Of a DNA stretch of 53,106 nucleotides, positions 26,206 to 35,374 are shown in pieces. The position numbers and the translations under genes were made by a program. Under the pieces are notes generated by a model. It saw only the letters and a list, made by a program, of their open reading frames with translations. It ran no database searches and had not been told where the DNA came from. The stretch's first letter is position 1. Every line of letters begins with the position of its first letter. The stretch is from Methylobacter sp. (GTDB taxonomy: Bacteria; Pseudomonadota; Gammaproteobacteria; Methylococcales; Methylomonadaceae), in contig NZ_SCTW01000070.1 of assembly GCF_004322395.1 (NCBI RefSeq), positions 1 to 53,106 on the forward strand, read 5' to 3'.

Positions 26206-28383
26206 CTACAACACCTCCAATTGAGCATAAGCCAGTATCAACCATTTAAGACCGACTTGCTTGAAGTTGATCTGGACTCTTTCCTGCGCGCCCTCCCCTT
26301 CCATCTGCAACACTACGCCTTCACCGAATTTGGCGTGGCTGACACGCTGGCCCAGCTTGTATTTGCCTTCTATTTGCAAAGACTGCGCTTTCGGCTGCAC
26401 CGAAGTCACCGGACGCGTCACGGTGGCGCGCATTCTGACTTCCTGGATATGTTCAGGCGGTATCTCGCGCAGGAAGCGCGACGGCCTGGGGTAGCTTTCC
26501 CGGCCGTATAAACGCCTGGATTCGGCATAGGTCAGATACAAGCGCTGCATGGCGCGGGTAATGCCGACATAGCAAAGTCTGCGCTCTTCTTCCAAGCGCC
26601 CGACATCTTCAACAGACTGCTGCGATGGAAACAGGCCTTCTTCCATGCCCACTAAAAACACCTGTTTAAACTCCAATCCTTTGGCCGAGTGCAGGGTCAT
26701 CAGTTGAACGCAATCGTCGAAATCGTCGCCTTGCAGTTCGCCGGATTCCAGTGTCGCATGGGCCAGGAACATGTCCAGCTCGCTTAAGCCTTCTTCGTCT
26801 TCGATATCTCCGATTGCGGTGGCGTCAAAAAGCCGGGCCGCGTTGACCAGCTCTTCAAGGTTTTCTACTTTTTCTTCGTCTTTGTCGGTCTTGTCTTTTT
26901 TATATAATTCAATCAGTCCGCTTTTTTCTACGACCAACTTGACCTTTTCATAAAGCTCAATGCCTTCCGCCTGTACTTCAAACTGCTTAATCAATTCCAA
27001 AAAGCCGATCAGCGCGTTAGTCGCCCTGGCCGATAAGGTCCGCTGGTTGATCAGCACTATCGCCGCGCCCCATAAAGACAGGTTTTGATCACGCGCTATG
27101 TTGCGAATATCATCGATGGTTTTGGTACCGATGCCGCGAGTCGGGGTGTTGACGACCCGCTCGAATGAAGCGTCGTCGTTGCGGTTGGACATCAGCCGTA
27201 AATAAGCTAATGCATTTTTAATTTCCGCCCGTTCGAAAAATCGCAGCCCGCCATAGACCCGATACGGTGTGCCGGTGGTCATCAAGCGTTCTTCAAACTG
27301 GCGGGATTGGGCGTTGGATCGGTACAAAATGGCGACATCTTTGCGCATGCCGCCTTCATTCACCCAAGCCCTGATGCGCTCGACGACAAAATGAGCTTCA
27401 TCCTGTTCGTTGAATGCCGCGTACAGAGAAATCAACTCACCATCGCCGGCATCGGTCCACAACTCTTTGCCCATGCGGCCGTCATTGACGCTGATAACGT
27501 TGTTGGCGGCTTTCAGGATGTTGCCGGTCGAGCGGTAATTCTGCTCCAGCTTGATAACTTGATGGTTGGGATAATGTTTTTGAAAGTTGTAAATATTCTC
27601 GATTTTTGCGCCGCGCCAGCCGTAAATGGACTGATCGTCATCGCCGACCACAAAAATATTGTCCTTGCCTTCGGTCAACAGCCGCAGCCATGCATATTGT
27701 ATGGTGTTGGTATCCTGAAATTCATCGACATGAACCTGCCTGAAACGCTGCTGATAAAACTCCAGCACGTCGGGATTGTCGCGCAGCAATTCATGCGCCC
27801 GCAGCAACAACTCGGCGAAATCCACCAAGCCGGAGCGATCGCACAGTTCTTCATAGGCTTTATATATGGAGAGCATTTGCCGCTGATAAAGATCGCCGGT
27901 CTCCATCATATGCCGCGCCCTGATGCCTTCGTCTTTTTGTGCATTGATATACCACTGCGCCTGGCGCGGCGGCCACTTGTCGGCATCGAGATTCAGCGTA
28001 ACCAACAGGCGCTTGATCACCCGCAACTGGTCGGCGGAATCCATTACCTGAAAAGTTTCCGGCAACTTGGCCTGTTTGGCATGGCGTCTTAGCAACCGAT
28101 GCGCGATGCCGTGAAACGTCCCTATCCACATGGATTGCGCGGACACCTTCAGCAAATCCTCAATTCTTCCGCGCATTTCCCTGGCCGCTTTATTGGTAAA
28201 AGTGACCGCCAGAATGCTGTGTGGCGATACGCCTTCCACTTGGATCTGCCAAGCGATGCGATGCACTAAAACACGGGTCTTGCCGCTACCGGCCCCGGCC
28301 AAAACCAGCATGGCTTGGGAAGGTGCGGTAACCGCCTGACGCTGAGCATCATTGAGGGGGTCTATTATTGATGTAACATCCAT
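26206..28383 (-). CDS. uvrD: DNA helicase II (UvrD)
   Basis: 725 residues, the usual UvrD length. LAGAGSGKT (residues 28-36) is Walker A, VDEFQDT near residue 220 is the DExx box, and GDDDQSIYGWRGA, LEQNYRST, LMTLHSAKGLEF and EEERRLCYVGITRA are helicase motifs III-VI. The C-terminal GQRVSHAKFGEGVVLQMEG stretch is the UvrD Tudor-like tail that contacts RNA polymerase. It unwinds DNA 3' to 5' in nucleotide-excision and mismatch repair. It is divergent from the DUF2892 gene. No LexA box was recognised upstream. Confidence 0.97.
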   Translation of the reverse strand: MDVTSIIDPLNDAQRQAVTAPSQAMLVLAGAGSGKTRVLVHRIAWQIQVEGVSPHSILAVTFTNKAAREMRGRIEDLLKVSAQSMWIGTFHGIAHRLLRRHAKQAKLPETFQVMDSADQLRVIKRLLVTLNLDADKWPPRQAQWYINAQKDEGIRARHMMETGDLYQRQMLSIYKAYEELCDRSGLVDFAELLLRAHELLRDNPDVLEFYQQRFRQVHVDEFQDTNTIQYAWLRLLTEGKDNIFVVGDDDQSIYGWRGAKIENIYNFQKHYPNHQVIKLEQNYRSTGNILKAANNVISVNDGRMGKELWTDAGDGELISLYAAFNEQDEAHFVVERIRAWVNEGGMRKDVAILYRSNAQSRQFEERLMTTGTPYRVYGGLRFFERAEIKNALAYLRLMSNRNDDASFERVVNTPTRGIGTKTIDDIRNIARDQNLSLWGAAIVLINQRTLSARATNALIGFLELIKQFEVQAEGIELYEKVKLVVEKSGLIELYKKDKTDKDEEKVENLEELVNAARLFDATAIGDIEDEEGLSELDMFLAHATLESGELQGDDFDDCVQLMTLHSAKGLEFKQVFLVGMEEGLFPSQQSVEDVGRLEEERRLCYVGITRAMQRLYLTYAESRRLYGRESYPRPSRFLREIPPEHIQEVRMRATVTRPVTSVQPKAQSLQIEGKYKLGQRVSHAKFGEGVVLQMEGEGAQERVQINFKQVGLKWLILAYAQLEVL

Positions 28384-28519
28384 TGCCTAAAGCACCTAAC
28401 TGTTGGATTTTTCACTTGCACATTTTTTGGAGCTGTGTATATTGCATAAGGTTCAATAATGACAAACTGAACCGTTGTTTTACTAAAGATAATAATAATT
28501 ACACACAGAGGATTTTAAG

Positions 28520-28765
28520 ATGAATTTTGATTTTAAACGTATGCTTAAATTTGAACACAATGTTGGAGAGAAAGAAAAAAAATACCGTTTATATGGGGGA
28601 GCGGGCCTTCTGGTTATTTCACTTTTCGTTCCTGGCGGTGAAGTTCTTTTATTATTGGTGGGCCTGGTTCTTGTTGCAACCGGTTATTCCGGCTGGTGCC
28701 CGGTCTATTCGGGGCTGAACAAAAATACCTGCGAAACCGAGGGCGGCTCTTCTTCAGAAGGCTAA
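28520..28765 (+). CDS. DUF2892 (YgaP-like) small membrane protein
   Basis: 81 residues. A charged N-terminus (MNFDFKRMLKFEHNVGEKEKK) is followed by two hydrophobic helices (about 25-37 and 41-56) and then GWCPVYSGLNKNTCE, the Cys-containing signature of the DUF2892 / YgaP transmembrane family. No rhodanese domain is present. The function is unknown. AGAGGA upstream gives a good start. It is convergent with fxsA across a shared hairpin. Confidence 0.8.
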   Translation: MNFDFKRMLKFEHNVGEKEKKYRLYGGAGLLVISLFVPGGEVLLLLVGLVLVATGYSGWCPVYSGLNKNTCETEGGSSSEG

Positions 28766-28770
28766 GCTAC

Positions 28771-28811
28771 AAAGGCACGAGACAAAAGCCGGAATTTAGC
28801 CTTGTGCCTTT
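28771..28811. terminator. Bidirectional hairpin between convergent genes
   Basis: AAAGGCACGAG at 28771-28781 pairs with CTTGTGCCTTT at 28801-28811 with one G-T pair, giving an A-run before and a T-run after the stem. It is well placed to end both the DUF2892 gene and fxsA. Confidence 0.65.
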
Positions 28812-28828
28812 ACCTTGAACCTTTACCA

Positions 28829-29266
28829 TTACTCTTCTTTATGAAACTCGCCTTCCAACACATTATTTTCAGCCTCTTTTCTCTGCTGAAAATGCGCTCC
28901 GGCCTGAACAAGATAATGTTCAATCAGATATTGGGCGATTTTTCTGCGTAACTGCGGAATCAAGCAAGCAAAGCCAATTATATCGGTAATAAAACCCGGC
29001 GTTAACAATAATGCCCCTCCCACCAGAATAATCGGGCCTTCAATCATTTCATAAGCGGGAATCTCGCCCCGCGCCAAACTTTCCTGAAAGCGCTGAAACG
29101 TTGCAAAGCCTTGCTGCTTCAATAGCCAAGCACCCAATACCGCGGTAAACACCACTAGTAAAATGGTCGGGAATGCGCCAATAATTCCCCCCACCTGTAT
29201 CAGCAAATAAATTTCTGCAAACGGGATAATCAGAACAACCAGAAATAGTATTTGAAAAATTTTCAT
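28829..29266 (-). CDS. fxsA: FxsA family membrane protein
   Basis: 145 residues with about three membrane segments. The N-terminal FLVVLIIPFAEIYLLIQVG and the GGALLLTPGFITDIIGF motif are the FxsA signatures. FxsA (suppressor of F exclusion of phage T7) sits in the inner membrane, and its cellular role is unclear. It is divergent from cutA, as in many gammaproteobacteria where fxsA, cutA and dsbD cluster. The C-terminal tail is charged. Confidence 0.93.
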   Translation of the reverse strand: MKIFQILFLVVLIIPFAEIYLLIQVGGIIGAFPTILLVVFTAVLGAWLLKQQGFATFQRFQESLARGEIPAYEMIEGPIILVGGALLLTPGFITDIIGFACLIPQLRRKIAQYLIEHYLVQAGAHFQQRKEAENNVLEGEFHKEE

Positions 29267-29354
29267 CTTAAAGAACTCATTTTGTAATCATCGTCGTTAC
29301 AATATAAGGGCAATTCAGGTTAATTTCTAGGATAATATCTTAGCTCCCGTTTTT

Positions 29355-29693
29355 ATGACCCGTAACATGCCTGCTAACCATCAAATAATCTTCTGCACTT
29401 GCCCCGATAAAGACACGGCGGAAAAAATAGCCCGGCTGCTGGTCGAAGGCCACAAAGCCGCCTGTGTAAACATTTTGCCCGGCATCGCTTCTATTTATTC
29501 ATGGAAAGGTCAGATTGAATCGGCAAAGGAGCATCTATTGTTAATTAAAGCGCATAAAGACCACTACCAGTCCATTGAAACAACTGTGCGCGACCATCAT
29601 CCTTACGAACTGCCTGAAATAATTGCCGTCCCTGTTGAACGCGGCCTACCTGAATACCTGCATTGGATAGATTCATGCCACTCTTTAAAATAA
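29355..29693 (+). CDS. cutA: Divalent-cation tolerance protein CutA
   Basis: 112 residues, typical size. FCTCPDKDTAEKIARLLVE, AACVNILPGIASIYSWKG and HPYELPEIIAVPVERG are the CutA1 signatures. The protein is a trimeric, cytoplasmic copper-binding protein linked to metal tolerance and, through its operon, to dsbD. Its end overlaps the start of dsbD by 19 bases, so translation is probably coupled. Confidence 0.95.
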   Translation: MTRNMPANHQIIFCTCPDKDTAEKIARLLVEGHKAACVNILPGIASIYSWKGQIESAKEHLLLIKAHKDHYQSIETTVRDHHPYELPEIIAVPVERGLPEYLHWIDSCHSLK

Positions 29694-31957
29694 TTTTTCT
29701 CTGTTTCCTGTCGCTTGTTAGTCAATCGGCGTTTGCGTTAAACACTGACGAAATTCTGCCGCCCAATCAAGCTTTCAAAGTTTCTGCAAAAGCGCTTGCC
29801 GCAGATCGGATTGAAATCACCTGGGATATAGCAGAAGGCTATTATCTTTACCGCAATAAAATGCACTTTGAGTCTAAAACAGGACAAATCCGCTTAGGCG
29901 ATCCTGCTTTTCCGGCCGGGCAAACTCATCATGACGAGAACTTCGGCGATGTAATTATTTATCGCAATACCCTGAATATCCCGGTCTCCTTAACCGTCGA
30001 AAACGGCACATCTTCTTTGCAACTGTTGGTTCAATATCAGGGCTGTGCCGACAGGGGCATTTGTTATCCACCGCAGAAAACCACTTTCGATCTCAAACTG
30101 CCCGCACCTATCGCCAAAGTCGATCCGCTTAAGCAACTGATAAAAGGCACTCAAGGTTTAAAGCTTAATTTGTTTGAGGATGAACAATCCGCCAGGAGCG
30201 GATTGGTACGCGTAGCGCCCGAAGGGGAACGGGCAGGGACAGCCCGTTATGAACTGTTACAACCGGATCAAGCTTTCGAGTTTTTTGCATCGGTCAAAGA
30301 TGACCATACCCTGCATGTTAACTGGCATATTGCAGAAGGCTATTATCTTTACCGGGAAAAAGTTCAGCTTGAATTGATTAACGCCGAAGGTGTAACGCTT
30401 GGCACTTACGAAATCCCCAGAGGCGAGCCCAAACAGGATGAAGCTTTCGGACAAGTAGAAACTTTCCACGACAAGCTCGACTTCGACCTGCCGCTTATCC
30501 GTTCCGACCTATCGGCAAAAAATATTACTTTACAGGCAAAATATCAAGGTTGCGCCGATCGCGGCGTTTGCTATCCGCCTATGAGCAAAAAAATCGATCT
30601 GTCTCTACCGATAGCACAGCAGCTCATAACGGAACAATCAGCCGCGCCGGAACTTTCCGAACAGGATCAAATCGTGCGATCCCTGCACAGGGACAGCTTA
30701 TCGATAACTTTACTCAGCTTTTTCGGCTTCGGGTTATTGCTATCACTGACCCCATGCATTTTTCCGATGATTCCGATTTTGTCGGGCATTATCGTCGGTC
30801 ACGGCAACCGGATTACCACCACCCGAGCCTTTTTGCTTTCGTTAAGCTATGTGCTTGCATCGGCGCTAACTTACACGGTATTCGGCATACTCGCTGCGTT
30901 GTTCGGCAGCAATTTACAAACCGCTTTTCAGCAGCCTTGGATTATCGGCCTGTTCAGCGCCATTTTTGTAGCGCTGTCCCTGTCCATGTTCGGCTTTTAT
31001 CATCTGGAACTGCCCAAATCGTTACAAGTCAAACTGCATAATTCCAGCGAGATACACCGCGACGGCTCGCTGTTGGGCGCTGCGATCATGGGTGCATTAT
31101 CCTCCTTGATCGTCGGCCCCTGCGTCGCCGCACCATTGGCGGGCGCCCTGATTTATATCGGCCAGACCGGCGATGCGGTGTTAGGCGGCAGCGCTTTATT
31201 TGCGTTAGGCTTAGGCATGGGCGTGCCGTTGCTGTTGTTGGGCGCTTCTGCCGGAAAACTGCTGCCCAAAGCCGGAGACTGGCTTAATTCCACTAAAGCC
31301 GTATTCGGCGTAATTATGTTGGCGGTCGCAGTCTGGATGCTCAGCCGCATTTTGCCGGGCAATGTGATCATGGTGCTCTGGGCGATGCTGCTGATATTTC
31401 CAGCCATTTATCTGAGCGCCGTCGATCCGCTACCCGAAAACAGCTCAGGCTGGCGTAAATTATGGAAAGGCTTAGGCTTGATGATGCTGGCTTACGGCCT
31501 GTTATTGTTGATCGGCTTTAGCCTGGGCAACAGCAATCCATTAAAACCGCTGCAAGGACTCGGCTTAAGCACGGCTCAAGCAGCAGAACCGGGCATCAGC
31601 TTTGAACGGGTCAACTCGATAGCCGCGCTGGAAGCCCGGATCAACCAGGCCGCCGCCAATCATCAACCGGTCATGCTGGATTTTTACGCCGACTGGTGTA
31701 TCTCATGCAAGGAAATGGAAACCTATACCTTTGCGGACCCACGCGTCAAACAAGCGCTCAACGGTTATGTGCTGCTGCAAGCCGATGTGACTAATAATTC
31801 CGATGACGATAAAGCCCTGCTGGAAAAGTTTAGTTTGATCGGACCGCCGGCGATTTTGTTTTTCGGTTTGGATCATCAGGAAAAAACCGCCAACCGGGTT
31901 ATCGGTTATCAGGATGTGGAAACCTTTATTAAATCATTGCAACGAGCCAAATCATGA
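29675..31957 (+). CDS. dsbD: Thiol:disulfide interchange protein DsbD with duplicated alpha domain
   Basis: 760 residues from ATG 29675 (a TTG at 29663 is rejected because the signal peptide MPLFKIIFLCFLSLVSQSAFA starts at the ATG). Two copies of the periplasmic alpha domain follow, at about 25-145 and 185-325. Each has an AEGYYLYR motif and the redox pair in QGCADRG(I/V)CYPP. The membrane domain has its two Cys in LTPCIFPM and IVGPCVAAP, and the C-terminal thioredoxin domain has DWCISCKE. DsbD carries electrons from thioredoxin to the periplasm. The usual protein is about 570-600 residues with a single alpha domain, so the extra length is the duplication. A TlpA-like protein follows with a 4-base overlap and is a likely partner. 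Confidence 0.95.
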   Translation: MPLFKIIFLCFLSLVSQSAFALNTDEILPPNQAFKVSAKALAADRIEITWDIAEGYYLYRNKMHFESKTGQIRLGDPAFPAGQTHHDENFGDVIIYRNTLNIPVSLTVENGTSSLQLLVQYQGCADRGICYPPQKTTFDLKLPAPIAKVDPLKQLIKGTQGLKLNLFEDEQSARSGLVRVAPEGERAGTARYELLQPDQAFEFFASVKDDHTLHVNWHIAEGYYLYREKVQLELINAEGVTLGTYEIPRGEPKQDEAFGQVETFHDKLDFDLPLIRSDLSAKNITLQAKYQGCADRGVCYPPMSKKIDLSLPIAQQLITEQSAAPELSEQDQIVRSLHRDSLSITLLSFFGFGLLLSLTPCIFPMIPILSGIIVGHGNRITTTRAFLLSLSYVLASALTYTVFGILAALFGSNLQTAFQQPWIIGLFSAIFVALSLSMFGFYHLELPKSLQVKLHNSSEIHRDGSLLGAAIMGALSSLIVGPCVAAPLAGALIYIGQTGDAVLGGSALFALGLGMGVPLLLLGASAGKLLPKAGDWLNSTKAVFGVIMLAVAVWMLSRILPGNVIMVLWAMLLIFPAIYLSAVDPLPENSSGWRKLWKGLGLMMLAYGLLLLIGFSLGNSNPLKPLQGLGLSTAQAAEPGISFERVNSIAALEARINQAAANHQPVMLDFYADWCISCKEMETYTFADPRVKQALNGYVLLQADVTNNSDDDKALLEKFSLIGPPAILFFGLDHQEKTANRVIGYQDVETFIKSLQRAKS

Positions 31958-32469
31958 AACAAACAGCCCTGATTATTATTGCCGCGATTCTTGCACTGGC
32001 TTTGGGGATAACCGCCCGGCATTTTTTTCCATCGCCTGAAAACACTGCTCCGAGCGCTTTACCGGGGTTCAACCTGCCCGATCTGTCCGGTCAGCAACAC
32101 AACATTTCCGAATGGCAGGGTAAGGTATTGGTGATTAACTTCTGGGCAACCTGGTGCTCGCCGTGCCGCAAAGAAATCCCCGACTTTATTGCGTTGCAGG
32201 AGCAATATGCTAATAATGGGCTGCAATTTATCGGCATTGCTTTAGAGGACAAGGAGCCGGTCGCCAAATACAGCGCCGAAAGTAAAATTAATTATCCGAT
32301 TTTATTGGGCGGGGATAACGGCATCGCCCTGTCTCAGCAACTGGGTAACAGTGCCGGTGCGGTTCCGTTTACCCTTATCGTTAACCGGCAGGGGCAAATC
32401 GTACACAGGCATCCGGGAGAGCTGTCCAAAGAGCAGCTAATGGAGATTCTTACGCCGCTGCTGAACTAA
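31954..32469 (+). CDS. TlpA/ResA-like periplasmic thioredoxin
   Basis: 171 residues. An N-terminal membrane anchor (TALIIIAAILALALGI) is followed by an AhpC/TSA-type thioredoxin domain with the active site FWATWCSPCRKE and cis-Pro in AVPFTLIV. It should be a periplasm-facing thiol reductant, perhaps for cytochrome c maturation, reduced by DsbD. It overlaps dsbD by ATGA, so coupling is expected. The aroQ-accB-accC genes that often follow are absent. Confidence 0.92.
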   Translation: MKQTALIIIAAILALALGITARHFFPSPENTAPSALPGFNLPDLSGQQHNISEWQGKVLVINFWATWCSPCRKEIPDFIALQEQYANNGLQFIGIALEDKEPVAKYSAESKINYPILLGGDNGIALSQQLGNSAGAVPFTLIVNRQGQIVHRHPGELSKEQLMEILTPLLN

Positions 32470-32548
32470 CAACATTCTTAATCCCTTGTTCCGTTCAATG
32501 CTGCCATCTAAAATGCGCACGGCATTCCTTAATCCTAGAAAAATCAGT

Positions 32549-32733
32549 TAGCCACAGATTTACACAGATAAAGCTGAGTTGAGCAGCTTGCCTGCTCAAA
32601 CGAAACTCATGCCCTTTGGGTATACACACCGATACTACATTAAGTTATGCAAGAAGTGCGGTTCACCAAAGGGCGCTGCAAAACACTCAGGTAACCCATT
32701 ATTCACCTGTGTAAATCCGTGTCCATCCGTGGC
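32549..32733. repeat. Inverted repeat pair of the CCACAGATTTACACAG type
   Basis: TAGCCACAGATTTACACAGA at 32549-32568 is matched inversely by a CTGTGTAAATCCGTGTCCATCCGTGGCT-like arm at 32707-32733. This is a repeat family found widely between bacterial genes. The interior has no ORF I trust; the frame at 32787-32981 nearby is not called either. Confidence 0.65.
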
Positions 32734-32980
32734 TCAACCGCTCTTTTCAGATTAAACAGCTGTTTAATCGCTAAAGCACTGCCCTCGTGATTTACAACAG
32801 CGGCGCCAACTCGTTTCCCCAGTTATTTTTGCCTTTGAATAGCCTCCCGTTCGGCAGCAATTGCCGAGCGTTGCGCAATTTCCCAGCTTTTTTCCTCTGC
32901 TTTTCCGGCTATTTGTTCCGCATCTTTCATTTCAAATACCTCAATAAAATTAACATCTTGAAGCCAAAAACCGCCCAATA

Positions 32981-33048
32981 ACGATATAAACGATATATTC
33001 GCTTATAAATTCATAAACGATAAAAACGATAAAAACGATAAAAACGAT
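32981..33048. repeat. Tandem ACGAT repeat array upstream of the chemotaxis operon
   Basis: Three exact copies of AAAAACGAT lie at 33022-33030, 33031-33039 and 33040-33048, after a shorter TAAACGAT. ACGATAT also occurs at 32981 and 32990. The array ends about 115 bases before the MCP start. It is iteron-like but too short and irregular for an origin, so regulatory binding or simple slippage are alternatives. Confidence 0.6.
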
Positions 33049-33162
33049 TGATTAAATCGATACAACCGATATAATTTTTCTCAAGGTCTTCGACTGGCTT
33101 GGTTTCGCACCAACCCTCATACATAAATATTGTTAATCAAGGATCACTGAGGAAATTGCAAT

Positions 33163-34641
33163 ATGAAAAAACCGATGAAATTTTATCGAAATGAGTATTG
33201 GCTGGCTTTTCCATTGCTGGTATCCGGCACGCTTGGCGCGTTAAGTTCCGTAGTGTCCGGCCGTTTTGCAACGAGTGGTTTGGCAATGGCGGTTGGTTTG
33301 ATGATTATGACTGTCGGCTTGTGCTTCTGGAACCGTAACCGCTACCGGATGTCGCTACAAGCTATCGAACAGAATCTATCCGAAAACTTACAACAAAAAA
33401 ACGACCAAGCTATCAAAGCCTTGCAGGATGCGCACCGTGAAACTGTTTTGCAAGCTTGCGCCGATCAAGCGGAATCGGATCGAAAACATATCGAACCATT
33501 GTTGACTGATTTGGCGCAACGCTTCAGTGCATTATCGCAACGTCTCGGCGGGCAGGATCAGGAACAAACAGTACACGGCGGTTTATCCGTCGAAGCGCAA
33601 ATTGCAAATTTAGCGCAGCGTATCGACGCCTTGATAAGTCATCTCGATCAACAACTGACGAACGGCGACAAACAAGAGCAGAGCATAAATGGGCTGGATT
33701 CGCTATGCCAAAAAGTATTACCGATCTGGTCGAGTCAAGTCGAAATGGCCAGAGTGCATACCGAAGAGTCTATAACCAACTTGGCGGAACGTTTCGATGC
33801 CCTGTCGAAACGCCTCGATGCCGCCGTCATCGCGTCCCAAAATGCGGTCGGAGGCGATAACGCTTCGAATGGCGGCATCGTAGAACTGTTGCAAGACAGC
33901 CAGGCGGAGTTGGAAACCATCACCAAAGCATTGGGCGCTTCGCTGGAAGAAAAAGACAAACTGCTACGCTCAATCGAAGACCTGTCCGGCTTTACCGAGC
34001 AACTGAGCAAAATGGCCTGGGAAGTCAGCAGCATTGCCAGCCAGACTAACCTGCTGGCGCTGAACGCCGCCGTTCAGGCAGCTCGGGCCGGAGATTCCGG
34101 ACGCGGATTTTCAGTGGTTGCCGATGAAGTGCGGAAATTATCGCGCTCGTCAGGCGATGTCGGCAGGAAGATTACCGAGACAATCGAATCCGTCAACGAC
34201 GCGATTGAAGACACCTTAAAAATTTCCCGTAAATTCGCCACACAAGACAAACAGACGCTGAGCAATGCGGAGCAGATTATTGCTTCGGTGTTGAATCGCT
34301 TTAACAAAGCCGCTTCCGGATTGTCCGATTCCGAGGAACTGTTGCGTACTGAAAATAACGCGATCAACTATGAAATATCCGATGTTTTTGTCGCCTTGCA
34401 GTTTCAGGATCGGGTTAACCAGATTTTGATGCTGGTCGGCGACGATTTGAACAAGCTCGAACAGCATTTGAATAAGCTTAAAAATGAACAAGCCGAACAG
34501 GGAGCAGCGCCCCGCTCGGTCAATGTAGAACAGTGGCTGGAAGAACTGGCCATGACTTACACCATGGAAGAGCAGCTTGCAGCACACGAAGGCGCGAAAA
34601 CCGAGATCAATACCCATCAAACCAACATTACATTTTTTTGA
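33163..34641 (+). CDS. Methyl-accepting chemotaxis protein without periplasmic sensor
   Basis: 492 residues. Two hydrophobic helices near residues 12-32 and 36-56 are separated by only a few residues, so there is no periplasmic sensing domain. A long coiled coil (about 60-260) leads to a signalling hairpin with [20 protein letters not shown] and GRGFSVVADEVRKL, the MCP tip that contacts CheA and CheW. The C-terminus is unusual and carries no CheR-tethering pentapeptide. A cytoplasmic or membrane-state signal is likely. It is first in an operon with cheY, a STAS gene, cheA and a second MCP. Confidence 0.9.
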   Translation: MKKPMKFYRNEYWLAFPLLVSGTLGALSSVVSGRFATSGLAMAVGLMIMTVGLCFWNRNRYRMSLQAIEQNLSENLQQKNDQAIKALQDAHRETVLQACADQAESDRKHIEPLLTDLAQRFSALSQRLGGQDQEQTVHGGLSVEAQIANLAQRIDALISHLDQQLTNGDKQEQSINGLDSLCQKVLPIWSSQVEMARVHTEESITNLAERFDALSKRLDAAVIASQNAVGGDNASNGGIVELLQDSQAELETITKALGASLEEKDKLLRSIEDLSGFTEQLSKMAWEVSSIASQTNLLALNAAVQAARAGDSGRGFSVVADEVRKLSRSSGDVGRKITETIESVNDAIEDTLKISRKFATQDKQTLSNAEQIIASVLNRFNKAASGLSDSEELLRTENNAINYEISDVFVALQFQDRVNQILMLVGDDLNKLEQHLNKLKNEQAEQGAAPRSVNVEQWLEELAMTYTMEEQLAAHEGAKTEINTHQTNITFF

Positions 34642-34651
34642 GGAACTAGAC

Positions 34652-35020
34652 ATGGCCAAAACAATACTGTTTGTAGAAGATTCAACTTCGGTAAGAACGG
34701 TGATGAAGAGCACCCTGACCCGCGAAGGCTACGAAGTAATTGCCGCTTGCGACGGCCAGGATGCCTTGAGCAAACTGGACGGCACCAAAATACACCTGAT
34801 CATCAGCGACGTGAACATGCCCAATATGGACGGCCTGACCTTTGTTAAGGAAGCCAGACAACTGCGCGCTTACAAATTCACCCCGATCATCATGCTGACC
34901 ACCGAAACTCAGGAAGAGAAAATGAACGAAGGCAAGGCCGCAGGCGTAAAAGCCTGGATCGTTAAGCCTTTTCAGCCGGCACATCTGTTGGCGGCGGTTT
35001 CGCAGCTTATTCAGGCATAA
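34652..35020 (+). CDS. cheY: CheY-type single-domain response regulator
   Basis: 122 residues from ATG 34652, which has GAGGA seven bases upstream; the frame runs further back into the MCP gene but is not used. The receiver fold is complete: FVEDS (acidic pair), LIISDVNMPNMDG with the phospho-accepting Asp near residue 54, MLTTE (Thr) and VKPF (Lys). It has no output domain. It should be phosphorylated by the CheA of the same operon, and it starts 10 bases after the MCP gene. Confidence 0.94.
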   Translation: MAKTILFVEDSTSVRTVMKSTLTREGYEVIAACDGQDALSKLDGTKIHLIISDVNMPNMDGLTFVKEARQLRAYKFTPIIMLTTETQEEKMNEGKAAGVKAWIVKPFQPAHLLAAVSQLIQA

Positions 35021-35036
35021 CTGACGGGAGCGACTT

Positions 35037-35360
35037 ATGACGGACGTGAATAATAAAAACCAGCCAAGCGGACGCATCGTCATAGAGGATGAATTGACCA
35101 TTTATACCGCTCTGGAATTGAAAGAAAAATTGTTGACAGGTTTGTCGACGACTGAGGAGCTGGAGTTGGATCTGTCCAGGATCGGTGAAATCGATGCCGC
35201 CGGGTTGCAACTGCTGATAATGATAAAACAACAGGCGGCGGTTTTAGGCAAAGTCTTGCGCTTTACCGGCCACAGTCCGGTGGTATTGGATATTTTGGAT
35301 TTGTCCGGCCTGGCCGGATTCTTCGGCGATCCGCTGCTGATTGTCTGCAAGCCCACATAA
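35037..35360 (+). CDS. STAS-domain protein of the chemotaxis operon
   Basis: 107 residues, a single STAS domain (ELTIYTALELKEKLL ... ELDLSRIGEIDAAGLQLLI). In anti-sigma antagonists the residue after the conserved Asp is usually a phosphorylated Ser or Thr; here the motif is DAAG, so classic phosphorylation switching is unlikely. STAS proteins next to cheA and cheY are common in methanotroph and sulfur-bacterial clusters, with unclear roles. GGGAG precedes the ATG and cheA follows after 14 bases. Confidence 0.87.
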   Translation: MTDVNNKNQPSGRIVIEDELTIYTALELKEKLLTGLSTTEELELDLSRIGEIDAAGLQLLIMIKQQAAVLGKVLRFTGHSPVVLDILDLSGLAGFFGDPLLIVCKPT

Positions 35361-35374
35361 GAAGGTAACTCGAC

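Noticed and set aside
27307-28092. 261-residue open frame antisense to uvrD
   Set aside because: uvrD is intact and fully motif-supported on the other strand; this frame has no motif.
33022-33048. Short tandem repeats as a possible CRISPR array or plasmid-type origin
   Set aside because: Units are 9 bases with no spacers, and there are no cas, rep or par genes nearby.
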